13,224 nt of DNA from positions 1-13,224 of the forward strand of contig DRJN01000277.1 in the NCBI GenBank assembly GCA_011052165.1, given 5' to 3'. This document shows positions 1 through 6,683 of this stretch, piece after piece. How positions within the stretch are numbered: position 1 is the stretch's first letter; each line of letters opens with the position of its first letter. The position numbers and the translations under genes were made by a program. Under the pieces are notes generated by a model, which saw only the letters and a list, made by a program, of their open reading frames with translations, had not been told where the DNA came from and did not search any database. Source of the DNA: Gammaproteobacteria bacterium. Lineage in GTDB: Bacteria > Pseudomonadota > Gammaproteobacteria > UBA6429 > Thiohalophilaceae.

Positions 1-639
1 ATTCTGGGCAAGAACAATGAATACGCGGTGGCCAATCGGCGCTGGTTTGCTGATCATCGCGTATTAACCCTGAACCTGGTATCCAGTCCGGGCTCCGGTA
101 AAACTACGCTGCTGACCCGCAGCATTGACGATATGAAAGACGAGTTAAAACTATCGGTGATCGAAGGCGACCAGCAGACCGCTAACGATGCCGATCGCAT
201 TCGTGAAACCGGCGTAAAAGCCTTGCAGATCAATACTGGCAAGGGCTGTCATCTGGATGCTCATATGATTGGTCATGCGCTGAAAAGCTTGAAGCCTGAT
301 GAGAACAGCGTGTTGTTCATCGAGAATGTCGGCAACCTGGTTTGTCCGGCGGCCTTCGACCTGGGCGAGGCGCACAAGGTCGCGATCCTGTCGGTTACCG
401 AAGGCGAGGACAAACCGATCAAATACCCGGACATGTTCCATGCCGCCGATCTGATGTTGCTGAACAAAATCGATCTGTTGCCTTATGTGCAGTTCGATGT
501 CGATAAATGTATCGAATACGCGCATCGTATCAATCCCGCTATTAAAGTATTAAAGGTGTCCGCCACCAGTGGCGAAGGCATGAGCAACTGGTATCAATGG
601 ATTAAAACCACCCGACAACTCGCCATGATTGGCCAATAA
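1..639 (+). CDS. hypB: Hydrogenase nickel-incorporation GTPase HypB (5' end missing)
   Basis: HypB is a cytoplasmic GTPase that works with HypA to insert nickel into the large subunit of [NiFe] hydrogenases. The reading frame is open from the first base of the window (ILGKNNEYAVANRRWF...), so the true start and any histidine-rich N-terminus lie upstream. The GTG at 28 is an internal valine codon, not a start. Visible in the 212 residues present: a P-loop SSPGSGKTT at about residues 28-36, the Cys-His pair of the G-domain metal site in GKGCHLDAH (about residues 80-88), IENVGNLVCP with a further conserved Cys, and the guanine-specificity motif NKID at about 156-159. The C-terminal 'SATSGEGM' is the usual G5 region. 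The gene ends 187 bp before hypC, separated from it by repeats instead of being coupled. hypA is expected immediately upstream but is not in view. Confidence 0.97.
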   Translation: MLGKNNEYAVANRRWFADHRVLTLNLVSSPGSGKTTLLTRSIDDMKDELKLSVIEGDQQTANDADRIRETGVKALQINTGKGCHLDAHMIGHALKSLKPDENSVLFIENVGNLVCPAAFDLGEAHKVAILSVTEGEDKPIKYPDMFHAADLMLLNKIDLLPYVQFDVDKCIEYAHRINPAIKVLKVSATSGEGMSNWYQWIKTTRQLAMIGQ

Positions 640-662
640 AATTCAGTCTTTTTACAATACAT

Positions 663-748
663 CTCGTTCCCACGCTCCTGCGTGGGAATGCATAGGGCAG
701 CAGGTAAACTAGTCAATGTATGGATTCCCACGGGGGACCGTGGGAACC
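663..748. repeat. Two-hairpin palindromic repeat element (TTCCCACGC type)
   Basis: Two perfect 9-bp stems lie about 36 bp apart. TTCCCACGC at 667-675 pairs with GCGTGGGAA at 680-688 (loop TCCT), and TTCCCACGG at 725-733 pairs with CCGTGGGAA at 738-746 (loop GGGA). The pair forms a unit of about 86 bp in the hypB-hypC spacer. Bases 663-694 recur as an exact 32-base reverse-complement copy at 8212-8243. The architecture resembles REP/BIME-type or MITE-like non-autonomous repeats. No transposase is present. Either hairpin could attenuate transcription, but neither is followed by a clear T-run. Confidence 0.85.
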
Positions 749-768
749 AGAAAAAAAATAGTAGGTAG

Positions 769-795
769 GATGGGTAGAGCAAAGCGAAACCCATC
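769..795. repeat. GATGGGT/ACCCATC hairpin repeat upstream of hypC
   Basis: GATGGGT (769-775) pairs perfectly with ACCCATC (789-795) around a 13-base loop. This is a second repeat type, different from the neighbouring two-hairpin element. I recall similar GATGGGT...ACCCATC elements as dispersed intergenic repeats in gammaproteobacteria. It ends 31 bases before the hypC ATG, so it would sit in the leader of any transcript entering hypC from upstream. Confidence 0.6.
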
Positions 796-826
796 AGAAT
801 TCTGGATTAAGGAAAAAATATTAAGC

Positions 827-1063
827 ATGTGTCTGGCATTACCCGCAAAAGTTGTCGCCATCGATGAAGCAACCGACATGGCTACGGTTGCCCTGGGCGA
901 AGTGAAAAAAGAGATCTCGCTGGCATTGGTGGAGGATGTACAGTTGGGTGACTTCGTGTTAATTCATGTGGGCTATGCGCTGAACAAGGTCAGCCCGGAA
1001 GAGGCCGAGTTGACCTTGCAGTTGTTCGCCGAAGCGGGACTGATGGATGAGGGCGTAGCGTGA
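827..1063 (+). CDS. hypC: Hydrogenase maturation chaperone HypC
   Basis: HypC is a small (78-residue) HypC/HupF-family chaperone. It binds HypD while the Fe(CN)2CO unit is built and then delivers that unit to the hydrogenase large subunit. The signature N-terminus MCLALPAKV is present; Cys2, exposed after Met removal, is the essential iron-binding residue. The body contains the family pattern GDFVLIHVGYAL at about 41-52. The frame stays open back to an ATG at 716, but those extra 37 codons translate the palindromic repeats and would bury Cys2 internally, so the start at 827 is chosen. An AAGGA at 809-813 gives a rather distant ribosome binding site. The stop codon overlaps the hypD start in GTGA (1060-1063), indicating translational coupling. 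Confidence 0.96.
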   Translation: MCLALPAKVVAIDEATDMATVALGEVKKEISLALVEDVQLGDFVLIHVGYALNKVSPEEAELTLQLFAEAGLMDEGVA

Positions 1064-2208
1064 GGTATATCGAGGAATTTCGCCGTCATGATCTGGCGCA
1101 ACAACTGGCCACGGCAATACGTCGTGAGGTCGATCCGGATCGCCACTACCGGCTGATGGAGTTCTGCGGCGGTCATACTCACGCGATATTTCGTTACGGT
1201 GTACAGAATTTGATGCCTGCCAATGTCAGTTTTGTACATGGTCCCGGTTGTCCGGTCTGCGTTCTGCCAATTGCGCGTATCGATCACGCCATTCAACTGG
1301 CACAGCAAGAGGATGTGATTCTTTGCACCTATGCGGATCTGCTACGGGTACCCGCCAGCGGTCGTAAGAGTTTGCTCAGGATAAAAGCCGAAGGCGCAGA
1401 TGTGCGCATGGTGTACTCGACCCAGGATGCCCTGCGGATCGCACACGAGAATCCGGATCGTGAAGTGGTGTTTTTCGCCATCGGTTTCGAGACCACCACG
1501 CCGCCCACTGCCGTTGCGATCAAACAGGCGCAGAACATGGGGTTGAAGAACTTCAGTGTCTTCTGTAACCATGTGCTGACCCCGGCTGCGATCCAGAATA
1601 TTCTGGAATCACCGGAACTGCGTGAGATGGGCGCCGTTTCCATCGATGGTTTTTTTGGTCCCTCGCATGTCAGCTCGATTATCGGCAGTCAGCCTTACGA
1701 GTTCTTCGCCGAGGAATTTCAGAAGCCGGTGGTGATTGCCGGCTTCGAGCCGCTCGATGTGATGCAGTCGGCTTTGATGCTGATACGTCAGCTCAATGAA
1801 GGCCGGCACGAAGTTGAGAATGAATATACCCGCGTGGTCACGCGCGAAGGCAATCGCAAAGCGCAGAGGCTGGTGGCCGAGGTGATGGAGTTGCGCCGTT
1901 ACTTCGAATGGCGTGGTTTGGGACGGGTACCCTATAGCGCGCTACGGGTTAAACCGTCCTTTGCCGAGTTCGATGCCGAGCAGCGATTTGATGTTCCCAC
2001 TATCCAGGCATCCGACATCAAGGGTTGTGAGTGTCCGAGAATATTGCGAGGGGTTAAAAAGCCCACCGACTGCAAACTCTTCGGCACAGTCTGTACACCG
2101 GAGAACCCCATGGGTTCGTGCATGGTCTCATCGGAAGGCGCCTGTGCCGCCTACTGGAGTTATGGACGTTTTCGTAAGTCTGGGACAGAACAGGAGTCGG
2201 TAGCGTGA
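1060..2208 (+). CDS. hypD: Hydrogenase maturation protein HypD (iron-sulfur)
   Basis: HypD is the [4Fe-4S] scaffold on which, together with HypC, iron receives its CN and CO ligands. The length (382 residues) is normal for the family. Visible motifs are FCGGHTH (Cys36), GPGCPVC (Cys64 and Cys67, the redox-active pair), and a cysteine-rich C-terminus with Cys323, Cys325, Cys338, Cys345, Cys354 and Cys362, which supplies the iron-sulfur cluster ligands. The C-terminal ECPRILRGVKKPTDCKLFG block is strongly family-typical. The GTG start at 1060 overlaps the hypC stop by four bases and is preceded by GAGGG at 1049-1053, six bases upstream. It overlaps hypE in the same GTGA fashion, so hypCDE is one tightly coupled unit. 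No truncation or missing key residue is seen. Confidence 0.98.
   Translation: MRYIEEFRRHDLAQQLATAIRREVDPDRHYRLMEFCGGHTHAIFRYGVQNLMPANVSFVHGPGCPVCVLPIARIDHAIQLAQQEDVILCTYADLLRVPASGRKSLLRIKAEGADVRMVYSTQDALRIAHENPDREVVFFAIGFETTTPPTAVAIKQAQNMGLKNFSVFCNHVLTPAAIQNILESPELREMGAVSIDGFFGPSHVSSIIGSQPYEFFAEEFQKPVVIAGFEPLDVMQSALMLIRQLNEGRHEVENEYTRVVTREGNRKAQRLVAEVMELRRYFEWRGLGRVPYSALRVKPSFAEFDAEQRFDVPTIQASDIKGCECPRILRGVKKPTDCKLFGTVCTPENPMGSCMVSSEGACAAYWSYGRFRKSGTEQESVA
2192..2196 (+). promoter_or_regulatory. Ribosome binding site that favours the GTG start of hypE
   Basis: AGGAG at 2192-2196 lies eight bases before the GTG at 2205 and fourteen before the in-frame ATG at 2211. The spacing favours GTG at 2205 as the hypE start, which also gives the GTGA overlap with the hypD stop. 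Confidence 0.6.
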
Positions 2209-3254
2209 CAATGAGTCCAAAACGCTTTTCTGTGCGGCTCAATACCCGCGATGGCGCGGTGGATATGACGCATGGCAGTGGCGGGCGGGCCATGGCGCAG
2301 TTGATCGAGGCGCTGTTCGTTAAACACTTTGACAACGATCTGTTACGTCAGGCCAATGATCAGGCGGCCTTCGATGTATCGGGCGGGCGTATGGTCATGA
2401 GTACCGATGGCCATGTGATCTCGCCGCTGTTTTTCCCCGGTGGTGACATCGGTTCCCTGTCGGTGCACGGCACGATCAATGACGTTGCCATGTCGGGTGC
2501 ACGGCCACTTTATCTGGCAGCGGGATTTATTCTGGAAGAAGGTTTGCCGCTGGCCGATCTGGAAAAAATCGTGATCAGCATGGGCCAGGCTGCCCGCGCA
2601 GCAAATGTCCCCATCGTGACCGGCGACACCAAGGTCGTGGAGAAAGGCAAGGCGGACGGCGTTTTTATTACCACCACCGGCGTGGGGATGGTGCCCGAGG
2701 GAGTGAACATTTCCGGTGATCGGGCGCGGCCAGGAGATGTGATTCTGGTAAATGGTTCGATGGGCGATCATGGCGTGGCGATTATGTCGAGTCGTGAGAA
2801 TTTGCAGTTCGAAACCACGATTGAATCGGATTCGGCCGCCTTGCACAGTCTGGTTGCCGAGATGGTCATGGCTGTTCCAGGGATTCACTGTCTGCGTGAT
2901 CCCACCCGCGGCGGGTTGGCCACGACCCTGAACGAACTGGCGCAACAGTCACGCGTAGGCATGAATCTGTATGAAACCAGGATACCGATCAAACCTGCGG
3001 TGAATGCTGCCTGCGAACTATTGGGTCTGGATCCGTTGTACGTGGCCAATGAGGGCAAACTGGTTTGCATCTGTGCACAGGAAAATGCGCAACGACTGCT
3101 CGATGTTATGCAAGCGCACCCGCTGGGCCGCCAGGCCGCCATCATTGGCGACGTGGTCGAAGACCCACATGGCTTTGTGCAAATGCAAACCAGCTTCGGC
3201 GGCAGCCGCGTAGTGGACTGGCTGACAGGCGAACAGTTGCCGAGGATTTGTTGA
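2205..3254 (+). CDS. hypE: Hydrogenase maturation protein HypE (carbamoyl dehydratase)
   Basis: HypE takes a carbamoyl group from HypF onto its C-terminal cysteine and dehydrates it with ATP to a thiocyanate, the source of the cyanide ligands on the active-site iron. The protein has 349 residues, normal for the family. An N-terminal ATP-binding PurM/AIRS-like domain begins with DMTHGSGGRAM (from residue 20) and contains GTINDVAMSGA. A C-terminal PurM-like domain contains DPTRGGLATTLNEL. The chain ends in the diagnostic PRIC, with the acceptor cysteine as last residue (Cys349), so the functional C-terminus is intact. The start is GTG at 2205; an ATG two codons further in (2211) is the alternative. 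It is the last gene of the hypCDE unit, followed by 232 bp of repeat-bearing spacer. Confidence 0.98.
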   Translation: MTMSPKRFSVRLNTRDGAVDMTHGSGGRAMAQLIEALFVKHFDNDLLRQANDQAAFDVSGGRMVMSTDGHVISPLFFPGGDIGSLSVHGTINDVAMSGARPLYLAAGFILEEGLPLADLEKIVISMGQAARAANVPIVTGDTKVVEKGKADGVFITTTGVGMVPEGVNISGDRARPGDVILVNGSMGDHGVAIMSSRENLQFETTIESDSAALHSLVAEMVMAVPGIHCLRDPTRGGLATTLNELAQQSRVGMNLYETRIPIKPAVNAACELLGLDPLYVANEGKLVCICAQENAQRLLDVMQAHPLGRQAAIIGDVVEDPHGFVQMQTSFGGSRVVDWLTGEQLPRIC

Positions 3255-3268
3255 TAGGGTTTGTTGTA

Positions 3269-3435
3269 GTTTTCCGCGTGGGCACAAAAAACGTGCCCAC
3301 CCTACGGGATTGACAGTAGTAAAGTAGGGTGGGCACGGTGTTAGTGCCCACCGGATTAATGACGCATGGGTGGGGTTGATTAATCAAGTTTTCCGCGTGG
3401 CCACAAAGAACGTGCCCACCCTGCGGGGTTGACAG
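3269..3435. repeat. Triple GTGGGCAC/GTGCCCAC palindromic repeat between hypE and hypX
   Basis: Two 48-base copies in direct orientation (3269-3316 and 3388-3435) match at 44 of 48 positions and are 119 bp apart. The first copy carries an internal hairpin, GTGGGCAC 3278-3285 with GTGCCCAC 3293-3300. In the second copy the left arm has one change (GTGGCCAC), so the stem is slightly imperfect. Between them a related hairpin, GGTGGGCAC 3328-3336 with GTGCCCACC 3344-3352, lies in a position where its left half (GTAGGGTGGGCAC, 3324-3336) is the exact complement of the tail of the first copy (3293-3305). A further copy of the same family is at 8376-8410. Both 48-base copies end in TTGACAG. The spacer also holds a 12-base perfect palindrome, TTGATTAATCAA, at 3376-3387. 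Confidence 0.85.
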
Positions 3436-3456
3436 CCCAACAGAACATCGTACTGT
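3429..3456 (+). promoter_or_regulatory. Candidate sigma-70 promoter for hypX-hoxA-hoxJ
   Basis: A perfect -35 hexamer, TTGACA (3429-3434), is followed after 16 bases by TACTGT (3451-3456), which matches the -10 consensus at three of six positions. Transcription would start near 3463, about 24 bases before the hypX ATG. The -35 box is the conserved tail of the second 48-base repeat copy, so the repeat may supply part of the promoter. The -10 is weak; this is an inference from spacing and sequence only. Confidence 0.3.
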
Positions 3457-3486
3457 TGTTTCCATTGCCGGATGTTTTAAATAATC

Positions 3487-5193
3487 ATGCGCATACTTTT
3501 TCTTACACATGCATTCAACAGTCTGACTCAACGCTTGTTCGTTGAATTGCAGCACTATGGTCATGAGATCTCGGTTGAATTTGATATCAATGACGAGGTC
3601 GCACTTGAGGCGGTGGTTCTCTATCGCCCGGATTTGATCATTGCGCCTTTTTTGAAACGCGCCATCCCCGAGGCTGTCTGGCGACGCTATGTTTGCCTGG
3701 TGGTGCATCCCGGTGTCCGTGGTGACCGGGGGCCTTCGGCATTGGACTGGGCTATTCTGAATCAGGAAAAACGTTGGGGGGTGACGGTCTTGCAGGCCAA
3801 TGCCGAGATGGATGCCGGAGATATCTGGGCGTACTCTGAATTTGACATGCGCGAGGCCGGCAAGGCCAGTCTTTATCGAAATGAGATAACAGAGGCCGCG
3901 GCGGAGGCCGTGCTGCTGGCGGTGAGTCGTTTCCAGTCCGGTAATTTTAGACCGCACGCGCAGGACCCTTCTGATCCTGAAGTGCGTGGTGAACGGCGTC
4001 CCCTGATGCATCAGTCCGAGCGGGCTATCGACTGGAACAGGGATGATACTGAGACCGTGTTGCGCAAGATCCGCAGCGCCGATGGTTTTCCCGGTGTGCG
4101 CGACAGCCTGTTTGGACGGGAACTTTTTCTCTATGATGCCCGCCCGGAAAAATCACTGCACGGCAAAGCGGGTGAGGTGATCGCCCGTTGCGGGGGGGCG
4201 ATTTGTCGCGCCACCACCGATGGTGCGCTCTGGATTGGCCATCTTCGGAATAAACAATACGCCCACCCGTTCAAGTTACCGGCCACAATGTTACTGGCCT
4301 CGGACGTTGAAGAACTACCCGAGATTATGCCGAAGCAGGACAGCGGTTATCAGGATATCTGGTATGAAGAAAAAGGGCTGGTGGGTTATCTGCATTTTCC
4401 GTTTTACAACGGTGCGATGGGGACACAACAGTGTCAACGTCTGCGTCAGGCCTATATTGAAGCGTGTCAACAAAGCACTCGGATTATTGTACTCATGGGC
4501 GGGCCGGATTACTGGTCCAACGGCATGCATCTAAACCTGATCGAGGCGGCCGACAGTCCCGCCGATGAGTCCTGGCGAAATATCAATGCGCTGGATGATC
4601 TGGCGCTGGCGATCATCCATACCGATTCCCATCTGACCATCGCGGCCCTGCAGGGCAATGCCGGCGCCGGAGGCGTGTTTCTGGCACGCGCGGCCGATGA
4701 AGTATGGGTGCGTGAAGGGGTCATTCTGAACCCGCATTATAAAGACATGGGCAATCTCTATGGCTCCGAGTACTGGACCTATTTGCTTCCCCGCTATGCG
4801 GGTGCTGAGAATGCAGAAAGCATCATCCAGGCGCGACTGCCAATGGGATCGCATGAGGCGCAGACCCTGGGTCTGGTCAACGAGGTTTTGGATAACGACG
4901 TTCAAAGTTTTGTCCGCGCCGTGAAGCAGCGTGCTGACAGCATGGCTGCTGTGTCAGATTTTTCCTCGCGTCTGGAATACAAGCGCAAACGCCGTTTGGC
5001 GGATGAGATTCAAAAGCCCCTTCAGGATTACCGCGAACAGGAACTGGAACGCATGCAACTGAATTTTTACGGTTTCGATCCCAGTTACCATGTTGCCCGT
5101 TACAACTTTGTCTACAAGCTGCCGAGGTCACGTACCCCGATGACTATCGCACGCCACCGCCGAACAGATGAACGCCTGCGGAGAGTGATATGA
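3487..5193 (+). CDS. hypX: Hydrogenase maturation factor HypX/HoxX (CO ligand synthesis)
   Basis: This family converts the formyl group of 10-formyl-tetrahydrofolate, via a CoA-bound intermediate, into CO for the [NiFe] active site; it is linked to hydrogenases made under oxic conditions. The 568-residue protein shows the expected three parts. Residues about 1-150 are a formyltransferase-like domain, with VHPGVRGDRGPSALDWA (His74) and DAGDIWA (Asp111). Residues about 175-275 are a formyltransferase C-terminal-like domain. Residues about 295-480 are an enoyl-CoA hydratase/isomerase-like domain with GGPDYWSNGMHLNLIE (338-353) and QGNAGAGGVFLARAADEVW (389-407). The family-typical NPHYKDMGNLYGSEYW follows, and a basic helical tail ends the protein. 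In the N-terminal site, Val72 stands where classical formyltransferases have Asn in N-x-H-P. The ATG at 3487 has only a weak ribosome binding site. Its stop overlaps the hoxA start (ATGA). Confidence 0.96.
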   Translation: MRILFLTHAFNSLTQRLFVELQHYGHEISVEFDINDEVALEAVVLYRPDLIIAPFLKRAIPEAVWRRYVCLVVHPGVRGDRGPSALDWAILNQEKRWGVTVLQANAEMDAGDIWAYSEFDMREAGKASLYRNEITEAAAEAVLLAVSRFQSGNFRPHAQDPSDPEVRGERRPLMHQSERAIDWNRDDTETVLRKIRSADGFPGVRDSLFGRELFLYDARPEKSLHGKAGEVIARCGGAICRATTDGALWIGHLRNKQYAHPFKLPATMLLASDVEELPEIMPKQDSGYQDIWYEEKGLVGYLHFPFYNGAMGTQQCQRLRQAYIEACQQSTRIIVLMGGPDYWSNGMHLNLIEAADSPADESWRNINALDDLALAIIHTDSHLTIAALQGNAGAGGVFLARAADEVWVREGVILNPHYKDMGNLYGSEYWTYLLPRYAGAENAESIIQARLPMGSHEAQTLGLVNEVLDNDVQSFVRAVKQRADSMAAVSDFSSRLEYKRKRRLADEIQKPLQDYREQELERMQLNFYGFDPSYHVARYNFVYKLPRSRTPMTIARHRRTDERLRRVI

Positions 5194-6671
5194 GCGCATT
5201 GCCGACGATACTGGTTGTTGATGACGAGGTGCGCAGTCTGGAGACTCTGCGGCGCATTCTGGAAGATGACTTTGAAGTTAAAACGACTTCTACTATTAAT
5301 GAAGCTGAACGAATTTTGCAACAGGAATGGGTGCAGATCATTCTCTGCGACCAGCGCATGCCGGGGATCTCCGGCGTCGAGTTTCTTAAGCGGGTGCGTG
5401 AGCAATGGCCGGATGTGATCCGCATGATCATTTCCGGCTACACCGACTCGGAAGACATCATCAATGCGGTCAATGACGCCGGCATCTATCAGTACATCAC
5501 CAAACCCTGGCATCCGGACAACCTGATCTTGACCTTAAAGAATGCAACCCGCCTGTTTGAGTTGCAACGCCAGAACGAAGCCCTATCGGTTGAACTGAGA
5601 ATGTTGCCGACCTGTCTGAAGAACTCGCTGGCAGACAAGCGGGAAAAATTACGCGCCAACTACCAGCGTGATGACGGCATCATACGCACCCCGGAAAGTT
5701 GTATGAATGAGGTCTGTGACAAAATTTACCGGGTCGCGCCTTATGATGTGTCGGTGCTGCTGTGCGGCGAATCCGGCACCGGCAAGGAACTGGCGGCGCG
5801 GGCGCTGCATTATAACAGCCTGCGTGCGGAGCAGCCCTTTGTGGTCGAGAACTGTGGCGCCCTGCCGGATGAATTGCTGGAGAGCGAACTGTTCGGTTAT
5901 AAGCGGGGCGCGTTTACCGGCGCGGTCGAGGATCGGGTGGGCCTGTTCGAGCGCGCCAATGGCGGCACGGTGTTTCTTGACGAGATCGGCGAAGTCTCGC
6001 CGGCCTTTCAGGTCAAGCTGTTGCGGGTGTTACAGGAAGGGGAGATTCGGCCGCTGGGCAGCGGCCGTACCCGCAAGGTTGATGTCCGCATCATTGCCGC
6101 CAGCAACAAGAATCTGGAGGCCGAGGTGCATGCCGGTCGCTTCCGCAAGGATCTTTATTATCGCCTGGCAACCGTCACTATCCACTTGCCGCCGTTGCGT
6201 GAACGCAAGCTTGATATCCCACTCCTGGCCCGGCGTCTACTGGAGATTGCGGTGCAGGATCTTGGCAAGCAGATAAAAGGATTCAGTGATGAGGCGCTGG
6301 CCTGTATGCAGGCCTATCATTGGCCCGGTAATGTGCGTGAGTTGCAAAATGAAGTGCGCTGCATGCTGGTGATGGGAACCCGTGATGAGCTGGGTGCCGA
6401 GCTGTTGACGCCGCGAGTATTGCGCGCGGCCCCAGAGGACGAGGCGCCGATGCTGGAGAGTCTCGCCGGTTTGCAGGGTAGTTTGAAAGATCGGGTCGAG
6501 GCGCTGGAGGCGCGCATCCTGCGCGAAACCCTGATCCGTCATCGCTGGAACAAGAGTCGTGCGGCAAGGGAGCTGGGACTGTCGCGTGTGGGCTTGCGCA
6601 ATAAACTGGAACGCTATGGGCTGGAGAAGATCGAACAGCTCAATCGGGACGAGAACAAGGTGGCCGGTTAA
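5190..6671 (+). CDS. hoxA: Hydrogenase-regulating sigma-54 response regulator HoxA/HupR
   Basis: NtrC-family activator of hydrogenase operons, 493 residues, cytoplasmic. Domains in order: a receiver domain (1-120) with acidic pocket VVDDE (9-13), phospho-acceptor Asp54 in CDQRMPGISG and Lys105 in TKPW; a linker; an AAA+ sigma-54 interaction domain (about 165-400) with Walker A GESGTGKE (193-200), the sigma-54-contacting loop GAFTGA (240-245) and Walker B VFLDEIG (261-267); and a Fis-type helix-turn-helix (about 453-475, NKSRAARELGLSRVGLRNKL). Nothing essential is missing. The ATG at 5190 overlaps the hypX stop and has GGAG at 5180-5183, six bases upstream. It is assigned to HoxA/HupR, and not another NtrC-like regulator, because the next genes are the cognate kinase and the H2 sensor. 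In studied relatives the unphosphorylated form activates transcription, which implies the kinase acts negatively without H2. Confidence 0.93.
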   Translation: MSALPTILVVDDEVRSLETLRRILEDDFEVKTTSTINEAERILQQEWVQIILCDQRMPGISGVEFLKRVREQWPDVIRMIISGYTDSEDIINAVNDAGIYQYITKPWHPDNLILTLKNATRLFELQRQNEALSVELRMLPTCLKNSLADKREKLRANYQRDDGIIRTPESCMNEVCDKIYRVAPYDVSVLLCGESGTGKELAARALHYNSLRAEQPFVVENCGALPDELLESELFGYKRGAFTGAVEDRVGLFERANGGTVFLDEIGEVSPAFQVKLLRVLQEGEIRPLGSGRTRKVDVRIIAASNKNLEAEVHAGRFRKDLYYRLATVTIHLPPLRERKLDIPLLARRLLEIAVQDLGKQIKGFSDEALACMQAYHWPGNVRELQNEVRCMLVMGTRDELGAELLTPRVLRAAPEDEAPMLESLAGLQGSLKDRVEALEARILRETLIRHRWNKSRAARELGLSRVGLRNKLERYGLEKIEQLNRDENKVAG

Positions 6672-6683
6672 AGGACAGGGATA

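Noticed and set aside
28..30. GTG as the start of hypB
   Set aside because: The frame is open to base 1, and the preceding residues LGKNNEYA fit the region before the P-loop in HypB proteins, so the gene is truncated by the window edge.
716..826. Upstream extension of hypC from an ATG at 716, adding 37 residues
   Set aside because: The extension translates palindromic repeats and would place the essential Cys2 of MCLALPAKV internally; the family always starts at that motif.
2343..2945. A 200-codon reverse-strand frame inside hypE (and similar long antisense frames in hypX, hoxC and hypF)
   Set aside because: They lie wholly opposite genes with clear family motifs, show no recognisable motifs of their own, and are expected shadows in this base composition.
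3278..3300. Intrinsic terminator after hypE
   Set aside because: The stem is followed by CCTACGGG, not a T-run, and the same hairpin recurs elsewhere as a dispersed repeat.
3376..3387. FNR/ANR binding site
   Set aside because: The half-sites TTGAT and ATCAA are separated by two bases instead of four, so it does not fit the FNR consensus.
3269..3435. CRISPR array
   Set aside because: There are only two direct copies, each an internal palindrome of the dispersed-repeat type, with unequal repeat and spacer lengths and no cas genes.
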